39,166 nt of DNA from Stramenopiles sp. TOSAG23-6 (GCA_900128565.1 LT635936.1:1-39166), one strand, 5' to 3'. Positions 18,201 to 26,486 are shown, counted from the stretch's first letter. Notes: generated by a model from the sequence alone, not told the origin. Numbers and translations: made by a program.

Positions 18201-20599
18201 CCTTCCACAATAGGCGTGTCATTAACACGAATGGGGTGTATATACTGAATTGGTACACTAGACTCATAATCACCATCATCATATCGAACTGCAACAGTTT
18301 TCAAGTCGGGTGACACATCACAGATAAATCCAGGATATATATCTTCTAAATTGTATTCCCCATTTTCATTCCAATTTACTTTAACGCGCATTCCCCTTTT
18401 TAAATACTTAAGTGTATTATGCCTTTCTTTATAATTAATATTCTCAACTTGTTGCAAAGGAAGTTCTTCTTCATGTTTTATAGAGCTCGTGGTTGAAGCA
18501 AGGGCGACAGTGGTTCCTATAGCATTTGACACCTCTGCCTTCGAAATTACTAAACCTTCAAACAACTTCACTTCATGAGTATCAATTGTAGTGCTAGATG
18601 TAGTTTCTTCTGCTGCATTACTTTCTTCGTTACCTTCTTCACGTCCAACTAAAAGTCGTTGTTCTTGCCAAGCCATCATATTTTTCTGGTGTTTTTCTCG
18701 TTTAGTTGTTCGTTCTGATAATGAAGTATTATTATCAAGTAACCATTGTATTGCTCTGGTAATGTCACCATCGGCATTTTTAAGGGCTACAATTCCTAAA
18801 TCTTTCTCAAAGCCCATATCTACGAGAGATTCTTCCAATTCGTGTTTGACTCTATGTTGCTTTGCGTTCAGAAGATATATCGCCGCTTCATTTTCATCAC
18901 CTTTACAATGTATCAATGCGTCACTACATTCGTGAATTGGAAAACCAAGATCTGATAATCGTCGAGAAGATTCCAGACGACGAATTTCCTCTACTACTGT
19001 ATTAGAATAAATACTTTTAGGTTGAATATAATCATCACTCCCAGTATCAGAAGTATGCTCGTTGCTAGTAGTGGTGTCGATACTTGTTTCACTGAGAATA
19101 CTTCCTGGTGTACCACTCCTATGAATGCTTACAACCGGTGTATTGGAGCGACTACTTTGAGGGCTTCCTATATATCGTTTAATTACATCAAACTGAATCT
19201 CGCGACTACTTTGACGTCTATGATGAGTTGGAGACACGACTTGTCTGTCTAGTTCTTTTATACTTGGCGTGCCACTTCTAGAATTGCTCACAAAAGGTGT
19301 ATTGGGGCGACTACTATGAGGGCTTCCTATATATTCTATAATTTGATCCAACTGAATTTCGCGATTATTTTGACTTCTACGATGACTTGGAGACACTACC
19401 TGTCTGTCTAATTCTTTTTTACTTTCATTATTTTCACTACTGTCTTTACCTTTAACAAGCTCAGTTCCCAAAACTTCTGGTGGAGCAACCCATGTTGTAT
19501 TGCCTGTAATTGTATGTTCATAATATGGAAAAGAAGAATTTGGATCTATTTGGACTGTCCAACCACCTGCCAGTGGTCGAGGCCATTGCGATTCTCCTGA
19601 TAATAGATTCAAATAATATGGTTCCCCAGATGAAACATCTCTCATTTCTAACCAACCATCAGCCACTGCATAAATTGGATGCGAATTACCCAATTCAGTA
19701 TTCCAGTTCCATTCATCTGCAGTTTCAAATGGATTTGTACTTTCGACTGGATTTACCCATTGGCTCTCATTAGTTACTTGATTAAAATAATATTTGTTCC
19801 CATCATCATCTAAAAGTTCAATCCATTCCGATGAATTGTCATTTGGAATATTAGTCGTCATCTTTAGATCATTGTTGCTTTTCGTAGTAGTATTTTCTGT
19901 AGTAGAAGTAGCACTTGATATTGCAGTAGCCGAGTGTGTAGATTCATCATCAATTGCTGTTACTTGATTATTTGAAGTTCTTGGTGGCCTTGGAGGGCGA
20001 TTCATTGTAGTTTCAATGAGTTTTTCATTTAGAACTTTTGGGGAGGCTACAGGTAAATTACCCATTGCATCATTTAGGTTTTCATTTAGAACTTGTGGAG
20101 ATGCTAGAGGTAAATTACCTGGAGCATCATTTAGTTTTTCGATTACAACAGGTGGAGTTGCCAGAGGTAAATTGGCAGTAACATCATTTAATTTTTCATC
20201 TTTATTTTTATTAGCATGATGTGGTGACTGTGGTGGTGTCAGTTGTTCCAACATGGCTTTCACAAAAGAAGATCGGGGTGTTAGGGCATCTATTTGTTTT
20301 GTAAAGGTAAAAGGAACTTCTCCTACCTCATCGTTTCTTTCATTGAAAACAAGTAGCCACTGGGGATCACTTGGGTTAGGTGTACCAACGAGAAAGTCAC
20401 CGGATTGAACTGACAGTTCACTCGGCTCCTGAGCGTCAAAGTCATAAAGGACCAAGTATCGTTTAGGCTCGTGAGAAGCACTATTACTAGTACTTTTGTG
20501 AATCTCTGGTGGCACTATTGTGTCTTTGCTTGCATCTGTAACACCTGTTAAGTGTTCCTTGACAACTTTCTTCAAGTCAGCTTTACTTTCTTTCGCCAT
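15221..20599 (-). CDS. large SH3-WW-UBA scaffold protein
   Basis: A single exon of 1,792 residues from ATG at 20597-20599. Domains in order: an SH3-like domain (about 47-104, YLVLYDFDAQEPSELSVQSG); three diverged 21-residue repeats (LNDxxxNLPLASPxVxxEx, about 135-200) and a PPRPPR proline motif; three WW domains or near-WW (about 250-375: KYYFNQVTNESQW, YYLNLLSGESQWPRP, PYYEHTITGNTTWVAPP); two copies of a roughly 52-residue Ser/Thr-rich segment (KELDRQVVSP...); two UBA domains (about 540-630, LVDMGFEKDLGIVALKN); and a Tudor-like barrel (about 735-795, GMRVKVNWNENGEYNLEDIYPG). The C-terminal 1,000 residues are mostly helical, with Ala-rich runs and no named domain I recognise. Likely an adaptor linking proline-rich ligands and ubiquitin. 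Function inferred from domains only. No intron. Confidence 0.8.
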   Translation of the reverse strand: MAKESKADLKKVVKEHLTGVTDASKDTIVPPEIHKSTSNSASHEPKRYLVLYDFDAQEPSELSVQSGDFLVGTPNPSDPQWLLVFNERNDEVGEVPFTFTKQIDALTPRSSFVKAMLEQLTPPQSPHHANKNKDEKLNDVTANLPLATPPVVIEKLNDAPGNLPLASPQVLNENLNDAMGNLPVASPKVLNEKLIETTMNRPPRPPRTSNNQVTAIDDESTHSATAISSATSTTENTTTKSNNDLKMTTNIPNDNSSEWIELLDDDGNKYYFNQVTNESQWVNPVESTNPFETADEWNWNTELGNSHPIYAVADGWLEMRDVSSGEPYYLNLLSGESQWPRPLAGGWTVQIDPNSSFPYYEHTITGNTTWVAPPEVLGTELVKGKDSSENNESKKELDRQVVSPSHRRSQNNREIQLDQIIEYIGSPHSSRPNTPFVSNSRSGTPSIKELDRQVVSPTHHRRQSSREIQFDVIKRYIGSPQSSRSNTPVVSIHRSGTPGSILSETSIDTTTSNEHTSDTGSDDYIQPKSIYSNTVVEEIRRLESSRRLSDLGFPIHECSDALIHCKGDENEAAIYLLNAKQHRVKHELEESLVDMGFEKDLGIVALKNADGDITRAIQWLLDNNTSLSERTTKREKHQKNMMAWQEQRLLVGREEGNEESNAAEETTSSTTIDTHEVKLFEGLVISKAEVSNAIGTTVALASTTSSIKHEEELPLQQVENINYKERHNTLKYLKRGMRVKVNWNENGEYNLEDIYPGFICDVSPDLKTVAVRYDDGDYESSVPIQYIHPIRVNDTPIVEGDDLIAMAMASASSNDYVYQKKMVSPRDQIRQLKLLKQRGIGGLHRFQIQTVSTFKKLLEAGRSGLGLTSFTETDMPPRKREYFQALPDEKQSYYITVASAHWLFEDIEITCTETASKNMVVDIVKQTSREMFEGTKTINSNGNKKLRRRQLRLLVQLRKDIKKLLIPVADLGYDALKSHCNNLNPNNVFLTNTTTTVDSSNRETMKKMAGEVARGVAATAQKAQNWARKLLHKNSLDSKPKHISASDIVIGDADIKASPILVELGDDLDVRRGNSADAIEVARNQLTQEQNITINDKLSFCIKYKTDALRLTAYDKELRLALEKRHKVWDSIRSTLENAKTLWNAQKKILSDWGKLGQIPCLESRNAMLIQHLELLMQGEKLAGSIIASKIHEITAMTASTEAKYGTNSVYATPVGDIDILQAASDGNAVAAAAVAAIASNAKRKCNEGSSEQSLERVSLNSQEAQDSDLCMINVEFYLNENALLSNDTAIMSLAESILQIHNQLRDADQAVYDSRYLLQTLSFDERRAKLSDIVKKAITLQNSSIRSDCQNSNENKRPPVPHGGPKREGDDIKNLLILNQEIQWKKIQKVFNSLIVDKRNPQGQLLERLLAQLQHLATNIHLQNEDNTAAAKISSLVEVIPMVATFLGDVIAYDFDIETPQILKALYELSEGLIYCCSAIKESATIAATAVASTMGDNGRSGDNRVWLEQQHWMRLLTPEELGVPREFCMSDERWEGNGVEMDTVISFDGNPTNDKICMLRPTSPFPRTSLALTYFSQCRVPMRMLRLLLCIVQIAHDEVNDALSQHKDIQESKSSNSNQENEKYNSKARKLLEADSLLPVLIAAVVHCEAPNLPESLRWAMVYGSQPNGCTGQSSYYLVALQSAVRHVCTVTQTDKQLEMQRTRVQSIAIMQMQQAEIKRMCTWIQINLKSRADTAGEFDKEKINLLKYLEETEDRIRFNGTPVEIFLEENDQTWGLSASWKEALKKLNL

Positions 20600-20616
20600 T
20601 CTATATTTTAGTTAAG

Positions 20617-20789
20617 GCATGTAGCTTGTGAACTGAGAGAGTTATCAGCGAACATCAATTTTCTTTCCTTTCAGTTTTAACAGACACAGTATAGTAGTAG
20701 TTATTGCATGTAGCTTGTGAACTGAAAGAGTTATCAGCAAACATCAATTTTCTTTCCTTTCAGTTTTAACAGGCACAGTATAGTAGTAG
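20617..20789. repeat. 84-bp tandem duplication in the promoter region
   Basis: Two 84-bp copies, 20617-20700 and 20706-20789, both starting GCATGTAGCTTGTGAACTGA and ending in TAG triplets, separated by 5 bp (period 89). I count three differences. It begins 18 bp upstream of the scaffold ATG, so any element in it is present twice in the promoter or 5' UTR. Confidence 0.95.
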
Positions 20790-20807
20790 TAGGTAGTATA
20801 CCTACTA
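20787..20807. repeat. perfect palindrome next to the duplication
   Basis: Arms TAGTAGGTA (20787-20795) and TACCTACTA (20799-20807) with a GTA centre: a 9-bp perfect inverted repeat at the edge of the duplicated promoter block. It could be a dimeric protein-binding site or simply a by-product of the TAG-rich sequence. Confidence 0.7.
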
Positions 20808-20963
20808 TATAGCTACAGTAGTAGGTAATTACAAATTTGAAATTGACAGTTACTTTACTACTTTTTGGTAGCAAAATTAATTTTGAAATTTCATCCATAA
20901 AAAAAATTTAAAAAAATATAAAATTCATGGGTGGGTTCTTTATTACTATAAAAAATATAAGTA

Positions 20964-22316
20964 TTAAATTTTGTCAACTAGTTTCTCAATTTTGGACAAC
21001 TTATCTTTGCATGTCACGAAATCTCCAAAAGTGTCATCACTAAGAGAACTGCCTGTACAACTATTTTCTGCATCATCCTTTACTAACGAGACTTCACTAC
21101 GATTTTGTTTTTCTATATTATTTTTTACTTCAGCACGATTTTGTTTTTCTATATTATTTTTTTTTCTAATGGAAACCACTTTGGGTTTAATTTCCGGCGG
21201 TTTCAAAGGATTTTTCAATTCTTTAGCTTCTCCATCTACAGTAGCGACACCAATGCGTAATCTGAGAAGATCAAGGGCTAATTTAGAGGGTGGTCGTGGC
21301 ACTGGGGGTGGTTTTTTCCCACTATTAGTCAGGGTTGGGGTTATATCTTTTGACTCTTTTTCCTGGCCAAGTTTGCAGGTTTTTGAGTGTGTATCAATTG
21401 TATCTATATGAATCCGCTCACCACATACAAAACATTTAATCATTACGTCGGATTGTAGCTCATGTCCTCTATTTACAATTTGTTTCGCCTTTCTTGGGAC
21501 AGTGAGAGCAATTAAACGCGATTTGCCCATAACTTGTCCACATTTATCCTCTGTGACGACTTGAAATATAGTTGCAGTTAAAAGCATCCACTCATTCAGT
21601 GTCACACCTCCATCGTCTTCTTCCATTGTTGTTAAACTATAAGTGTTGACAGAAGTGATTACAACCTGATTATTTTGAATTTGGATTTCTATACTAGTCG
21701 GTGAAGCATTTGAATTATTCACTGGGACAATGTGCAAATCTTTCCTACCAAATAATTTCTCAACTACAAAGTAAGAATCTCCACCAGATAGTGTTCGCGC
21801 AGCAAAACGCATAACAAAATTTTGAAATTTAACGACATCTTTCTCATCATCGCTCTTCATAATTTTAGTGAGAGAGTTTCTTAAAGCTTTGAGTAGACAC
21901 GGATCAGAACCGTTAAAAACGACACCATCAACCTCAATAAACTCACGGGCAGCATCTTTCATTACTTGATCTAAATCAGGAAGTTGAGAAGGTGGCAATT
22001 TCATACCAGCAAGATCCCTTTGATAATCTTTGACTATTTTATATAGCTCTAAAGGAGTAGAAGCCTTTAGTGTTTGGCTTGAAATATCCTCGACTAAACC
22101 AGGTGAAATTAGCGAAAATAGTTCATCAGGCTGCGCACCAGGATCTCTAATTTCTGTTCCGCGCACAATACCCATCAACTTGCTAGTTTTTTCACGTATA
22201 AATGTCGAACCTAGACGACGAATATTGTTTATGGAAGCTACATTGATGGTATTTTGTTTTAGAAAAGTGGAACCTCGTCGGCGAAGTTTTCCCCCCTTGT
22301 CTTTTAGGATATTCAT
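20964..22316 (-). CDS. unknown protein with a C2HC zinc finger
   Basis: 450 residues from the first ATG at 22314-22316 (a TTG opens the frame 8 codons earlier). I do not recognise the whole protein. The N-terminus is basic and contains two related units, RRRGSTFLKQN and RRLGSTFIREK, possible phosphorylation or membrane-binding sites. The middle (about 60-290) is a folded-looking domain with alternating strands (VVITSVNTYSLTTMEED) that could be a START-like or similar lipid-binding fold, but this is a guess. At about 315-340 is a compact zinc-binding motif, CFVCGERIHIDTIDTHSKTC (C-x2-C-x12-H-x3-C). The C-terminus has a proline segment (KKPPPVPRPPS), a possible SH3 or WW ligand, and two 11-12-residue repeats (NNIEKQNRxEV). 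The proline motif next to an SH3/WW scaffold gene is suggestive only. Confidence 0.65.
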   Translation of the reverse strand: MNILKDKGGKLRRRGSTFLKQNTINVASINNIRRLGSTFIREKTSKLMGIVRGTEIRDPGAQPDELFSLISPGLVEDISSQTLKASTPLELYKIVKDYQRDLAGMKLPPSQLPDLDQVMKDAAREFIEVDGVVFNGSDPCLLKALRNSLTKIMKSDDEKDVVKFQNFVMRFAARTLSGGDSYFVVEKLFGRKDLHIVPVNNSNASPTSIEIQIQNNQVVITSVNTYSLTTMEEDDGGVTLNEWMLLTATIFQVVTEDKCGQVMGKSRLIALTVPRKAKQIVNRGHELQSDVMIKCFVCGERIHIDTIDTHSKTCKLGQEKESKDITPTLTNSGKKPPPVPRPPSKLALDLLRLRIGVATVDGEAKELKNPLKPPEIKPKVVSIRKKNNIEKQNRAEVKNNIEKQNRSEVSLVKDDAENSCTGSSLSDDTFGDFVTCKDKLSKIEKLVDKI

Positions 22317-22528
22317 ACTATTATGAATTCTAAGCTTCAAACATAAGGGATGATACCAGAGTAATAAAATGTAATCATATGTATATAGATGTTATTATTG
22401 AACCTAAGTGATTTTTTTATCTCCAGATAGCGTTCACTACTATCTCGGTATATTATTCATTTACAATATATGAATGATATTAGTAAAAAGTTACGTGCGA
22501 GATATCCATATCTCCGATCTTGAAATAA

Positions 22529-22536
22529 CGGGTGAA
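22529..22536. repeat. 8-bp target-site duplication, left copy
   Basis: CGGGTGAA directly before the left terminal inverted repeat; identical to 23359-23366. Confidence 0.9.
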
Positions 22537-22574
22537 CAGGGTTGCATGGGCACGGCCGTTCCGAAGAATTTTTC

Positions 22575-22738
22575 GGAACGGGCAAAAATTTTATTCCCGT
22601 TCCGGAATGATTTTTCGGAACGGGCAAATATTTTATTCCGTTCCGAAATGATTTTTCGGAACGGGCAAATATTATATTCCCGTTCCGGAATGATTTTTGC
22701 AGATTTCGCGGAACGGGCAAATATTATATTCCCGTTCC
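22575..22738. repeat. subterminal hairpin repeats, left block
   Basis: Four 28-29 bp units at 22575-22603, 22617-22644, 22658-22686 and 22710-22738. Each is GGAACGGG, an AT-rich 12-13 bp spacer (CAAATATTATATT type), then CCCGTTCC, so each is its own hairpin. The second has lost one C. Starts are 41-52 bp apart. Likely binding sites for a transposase supplied elsewhere. Confidence 0.9.
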
Positions 22739-22826
22739 GGAAGAATTTTGCGGAACGGGAATGGACCGGAACGGAATGAAGCTTTTGTTCCGGTTTTGTT
22801 CCTTTTAAACCCTAACCCTAATAATT

Positions 22827-22864
22827 TCGAATTTATTTTTTTCGTACGAAATTTTGTACCTAAC
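22827..22864 (+). repeat. introner core inside the hAT-like element
   Basis: TTCGAATTTATTTTTTTCG followed by GTACGAAATTTTGTACC and TAAC (core 22844-22864). This is nearly identical to the 5' and core part of the intron at 13201-13292. After CTAAC the similarity weakens, so it is either a decayed or partial introner or shared ancestry. Two CCCTAA units (22809-22820) lie directly upstream. Confidence 0.75.
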
Positions 22865-23130
22865 AAAAAAATCAAAGTTTTGGAATATCGCCCGTGGACA
22901 AATCTGCTCAGATTTACCCGACTACCTTAACAAAAAAAAATCACAAAAAAAATTTCAAAAAAGAAATCTCATAGTAGTATCACGTGAACATTGTAGTATA
23001 AATGAATACTAGTAAAAAGAAAAGAATCAAAAATAAAATTTTATCTTCAAATTTTGATTATCCATAAATTAAATAGGCAAAATGTAATATTTCATTTTTG
23101 TGCCCGTTCCGCCGTTCCGCACTCTAGTGC

Positions 23131-23243
23131 GGAACGGGCAAATATTTTATTCCCGTTCCGAAATGATTTTTCGGAACGGGCAAATATTATATTCCCGTTC
23201 CGGGCAGATTTTGCGGAACGGGCAAATATTATATTCCCGTTCC
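23131..23243. repeat. subterminal hairpin repeats, right block
   Basis: Three more units of the same type at 23131-23159, 23173-23201 and 23215-23243, in the same orientation and followed, as in the left block, by a GCGGAACGGGAATGGACCGG tail. The two blocks are direct, not inverted, copies. Just before, at about 23115-23136, is a near-perfect palindrome centred on GCACTCTAGTGC. Confidence 0.9.
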
Positions 23244-23358
23244 GAAAAATTTTGCGGAACGGGAATGGACCGGAACGGGAACGGAATGGACCGGAACGGG
23301 AACGGAACGCAGTTTTGTTCCCAAAAAAATCAGCGAAAATTGTGCCCGTGCAACCCTG

Positions 23359-23366
23359 CGGGTGAA
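23359..23366. repeat. 8-bp target-site duplication, right copy
   Basis: CGGGTGAA directly after the right terminal inverted repeat; identical to 22529-22536. Confidence 0.9.
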
Positions 23367-23549
23367 AGTTACACAAAAAAAACAAAATTTTTTCCATATC
23401 ACGAAATATTAATTAATATTTATTATACGGCATTACGATTACCCGGTAATGACATTGCTTCGCGATTTTTGGAGTCTCATGGAGATCTGTGGTTGCACTC
23501 CGAAGCGAAGTTCGAACGAACAACATTGAAAGCGCTGCTGAAGTAGACG

Positions 23550-26486
23550 ATGGCTCTTGAGCAGCATTGCACGCTTCTTGTGCATCTCAGAGATGTCAAG
23601 ACCGCTGCAACTCAAATCGATGAAGTGACTGCAGATTTGGAAAGAGGTGATGACGAAGCAAAGTGTAGAGCTCTAAAGACAACTATTTTATTACTTCTTA
23701 ATGGTGAAGATATGAGTGAACTACTGATGACAGTGATTCGCTACTGTGTCAACACGAAGCACCATAAATTAAAGAAACTACTCGAACTTTACTGGGAAGC
23801 AGTACCTAAGTATAACAGTAATGGGGAACTACGCCCAGAAATGATTCTAGTATGTAATGCGCTTCGTAACGATCTCATTCACCCCAACGAATATATTGCT
23901 GGTTGTACACTTCGTTTCCTCTGCAAGTTGCAAGAACCCGAGTTATTGGAGCCTCTTATCCCATCGATAAAGCAACTATTGGAGCACAGAGATGCATACA
24001 CTCGGGCAAATGCAGTATTGTGTATTTATAATATCTTTAAAGTGTTTCCACGTTTGCTTCCTGACGCACCTGAACTAATTGACACTTTTTTGGAGAATGA
24101 GGATGACTCTCAAGCTCAACGTAATGCGTTCACTTCACTTTTTGAGGTAGACCAGGAGCGCGCCGTAGACTACTTAGTAGAACACATTGAACAGGTAGAG
24201 AAATTTTCTGATGGTATGCAACTTGCTGTTCTCGCTGTCGCTCGTCGCGTTTGTCGAGCTGATCCTTCTCAAAAGTCTCGGTTTGTGCGTTGCATTTTTG
24301 AGTTACTACAGTCTCCCAACCCTGCAGTTGCTTATGAATCTGCGTCAACACTTGTGGCATTGTCAGCATCACCTACAGCAGTCCGTGCAGCTGCCAGTTG
24401 TTTCTGTAAATTGCTTGTAGAACATAGTGACAATAATGTTAAATTAATTGTACTTGAGATGTTAGGAGCTCTTCGAAAGCGTCACTTGCGGGTAATGGAA
24501 GAACTAGTGATTGACGTGCTGAGAGCTTTATCCACTCCTAGTTTTGCTATTCGCCGCCGAACACTTGAAATTACAACCACATTGTTATCGAAAAGAAATA
24601 TTAGTGCAGTTATGCATGTCTTGCGAAAGGAGTTGACGGAGTCTAAAAATGAAGGAAATTCGTCGGAATATCAAACACTGTTAGTGAAAAGCATACATCA
24701 GTGTGCAAAAGCATTTCCATCGGTTGCAGGAAGTGTTGTCCACTTGCTCATGGATTTTATCACTGGTACAAATGATGACACTCAAGCACTTCCGGTGGTT
24801 CAATTTATACGAGAAATTTTACAGACTTACGACTCTCTTCGCGAGGGTATCATTTCAAAATTGTTAGATTTGTTACCTACAGTTTCAAATCCTCAGGTTG
24901 CAGAGGTCGTTTTATGGATCATTGGTGAATACTGTGAAGATGTTTCTGGTATTTCAAATGCATTTGATGTTCTTCAAGAGTGCCTTGGTCCAATTCCATT
25001 CATTCCAAAAGAGGATAAAAAGGAAGAAGATGAGCCATCTGATGAAGAAGGAGAAGATCGAAGTTCAGAACAGACCGCCAATAAAAATAAAGCTCCGAAA
25101 ATTAATTCTGATGGTACTTATGCATCTCAAACCGCAATCAGTCTATCCAATAGCAATAATGATGAAATATCCCTAGAAGATGATAATACACCAAATCTTC
25201 GCAAGCTTCTTTTAAAAGGTGAACCACTTGTGATTTCAGCTATTGCTTCTATGGCTACGAAAATGTCGTTGCGAGTATTAAAAGAGTTAGGCGAGGAAGC
25301 AAAACCTGCTAAAATGATGGCTGTGAAGGTTATGCTTATAATCTGCGCTATACTTGATCTTGGGCGATCTACGCATGTGAATCAAAAGATGGAACAAGGA
25401 ACAGTTGAGCGTCTTCGCGGATGTTTATGTATGTTGCTTCATCCAGGTTGTCGCGATGAACTTGCAGCCGTGTTTTTGGAGGAGTGTCGCTCAAGGTTTG
25501 AGATTCTATTGGATCAAAAACAGAAGATGTTAGAAGAAGAGAAGTCAGCGAGGGAACCTGCAAAGGAAGTTGTCCAACCAGATCGAGTAATTACGTTTCG
25601 CCATTTAAGAAGTAAGGCAGAAAATCTTGCAGGCGTTGAGTTAGACGATGATCTTGACTTATCTCTTGCTGTTGGAAGTAGTAGTTACACAAATATTGGA
25701 TTGGCCGGTCATTTAAAAAGAGTACACCAGTTAACTGGTTTCTCGGACCCCGTGTATGTTGAAGCATTTATGACAGTACATGACTACGATATTGTAATCC
25801 AATTTACTGTTATCAATCGTACGGACTATGTGCTCAATGATTTCTCAATTGAACTTGCGACAATGGGAGATTTGAGAATTGTCGAAAGACCTCAAAATTT
25901 CACTGTACCTGCACGTGGGGTACAAAAAATTTCCGGTAGTATTAAAGTATCATCAACAGAGACAGGACATGTATTTGGTAATGTAGTCTATTGTGCTGGA
26001 TCAAGTAATGAAAAAACAACAACCAATTTGAATGATATTCATGTTGATATTATGGATTATATTCGCCCAGCATTTTGTACTGAAGATAAATTTCGTGATA
26101 TGTGGGCTGAGTTCGAATGGGAAAATAAAGTTGCAGTCAACACAGAGATTCAAGATGTAGCCGTGTTTTTGAAACATATTCAAAAAATTGCAAATATGTC
26201 ATGTCTTACACCTGGTGCGGTTTTATCTGGAAGTTGTAACTTTTTAGCTGCAAATTTATATGCTAGTTCAGTTTTCGGCGAAGACGCTTTATTAAACGTT
26301 AGTGTTGAAAAGCGAGACATTTCAACCACTCATGGCATGACACCCGATACTAAAAATGACGAAAGTACACCTGGAGCATGTAAGTTGGTTGGTTATATGC
26401 GGATTCGTAGTAAGACTCAAGGAATTGCTCTTAGTTTGGGTGATCGTGTACAATTGATGCAACGAAACCTACTTCCTGAAGACTAA
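23550..26486 (+). CDS. COPB1: coatomer subunit beta (beta-COP)
   Basis: A single exon of 978 residues, full length for beta-COP, the adaptor-like large subunit of the COPI coat that forms vesicles for Golgi-to-ER and intra-Golgi transport. The N-terminal half is the HEAT-like adaptin trunk, starting with a conserved segment (CRALKTTILLLLNGEDMSEL, YCVNTKHHKLKKLLELYWE, EMILVCNALRNDLIHPNEYI, GCTLRFLCKLQEPELLEPL). An acidic hinge (about 490-515, EDKKEEDEPSDEEGEDRSSE) is followed by the appendage, including DPVYVEAFMTVHDYDIVIQF and FRDMWAEFEWENKVAVNT. The ATG at 23550 begins the conserved N-terminus. The hAT-like element ends about 190 bp upstream, within the likely promoter. Identification is strong. 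Confidence 0.95.
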   Translation: MALEQHCTLLVHLRDVKTAATQIDEVTADLERGDDEAKCRALKTTILLLLNGEDMSELLMTVIRYCVNTKHHKLKKLLELYWEAVPKYNSNGELRPEMILVCNALRNDLIHPNEYIAGCTLRFLCKLQEPELLEPLIPSIKQLLEHRDAYTRANAVLCIYNIFKVFPRLLPDAPELIDTFLENEDDSQAQRNAFTSLFEVDQERAVDYLVEHIEQVEKFSDGMQLAVLAVARRVCRADPSQKSRFVRCIFELLQSPNPAVAYESASTLVALSASPTAVRAAASCFCKLLVEHSDNNVKLIVLEMLGALRKRHLRVMEELVIDVLRALSTPSFAIRRRTLEITTTLLSKRNISAVMHVLRKELTESKNEGNSSEYQTLLVKSIHQCAKAFPSVAGSVVHLLMDFITGTNDDTQALPVVQFIREILQTYDSLREGIISKLLDLLPTVSNPQVAEVVLWIIGEYCEDVSGISNAFDVLQECLGPIPFIPKEDKKEEDEPSDEEGEDRSSEQTANKNKAPKINSDGTYASQTAISLSNSNNDEISLEDDNTPNLRKLLLKGEPLVISAIASMATKMSLRVLKELGEEAKPAKMMAVKVMLIICAILDLGRSTHVNQKMEQGTVERLRGCLCMLLHPGCRDELAAVFLEECRSRFEILLDQKQKMLEEEKSAREPAKEVVQPDRVITFRHLRSKAENLAGVELDDDLDLSLAVGSSSYTNIGLAGHLKRVHQLTGFSDPVYVEAFMTVHDYDIVIQFTVINRTDYVLNDFSIELATMGDLRIVERPQNFTVPARGVQKISGSIKVSSTETGHVFGNVVYCAGSSNEKTTTNLNDIHVDIMDYIRPAFCTEDKFRDMWAEFEWENKVAVNTEIQDVAVFLKHIQKIANMSCLTPGAVLSGSCNFLAANLYASSVFGEDALLNVSVEKRDISTTHGMTPDTKNDESTPGACKLVGYMRIRSKTQGIALSLGDRVQLMQRNLLPED

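Larger units (their letters stand above)
20600..20963. other. intergenic region upstream of the scaffold gene
   Basis: 364 bp between two minus-strand genes. It holds the tandem duplication 20617-20789 and a palindrome at 20787-20807, both listed separately, and then an AT-rich stretch towards the end of the C2HC-finger gene. No gene seen. Confidence 0.6.
22537..23358. mobile_element. non-autonomous hAT-like transposon (MITE-type)
   Basis: An 822-bp element with terminal inverted repeats CAGGGTTGCATGGGCAC (22537-22553) and GTGCCCGTGCAACCCTG (23342-23358), 16 of 17 matching. It is flanked by a perfect 8-bp target-site duplication CGGGTGAA (22529-22536 and 23359-23366). CAGGG-type ends with an 8-bp duplication are hallmarks of the hAT superfamily. 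The inside holds two GC-rich blocks of hairpin units (22555-22780, 23100-23320) and an AT-rich middle with an introner core; there is no transposase frame. Open frames across it are repeat translations. It lies between the divergent starts of the C2HC-finger and beta-COP genes. Confidence 0.92.

Noticed and set aside
22808-22822. CCCTAACCCTAA as a telomere or interstitial telomere
   Set aside because: Only two units, inside a mobile element and far from a sequence end.
22575-23243. Possible CRISPR array (regular palindromic repeats)
   Set aside because: Spacers between units are not unique but repeated, the host is eukaryotic, and the units lie inside a transposon with inverted ends and a target duplication.
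22457-23546. Several open frames of 67-148 codons on both strands with repeated RNGNIIFARSEK-like text
   Set aside because: They are translations of the palindromic subterminal repeats of the hAT-like element; the same units are open on both strands, which is expected from self-complementary repeats.
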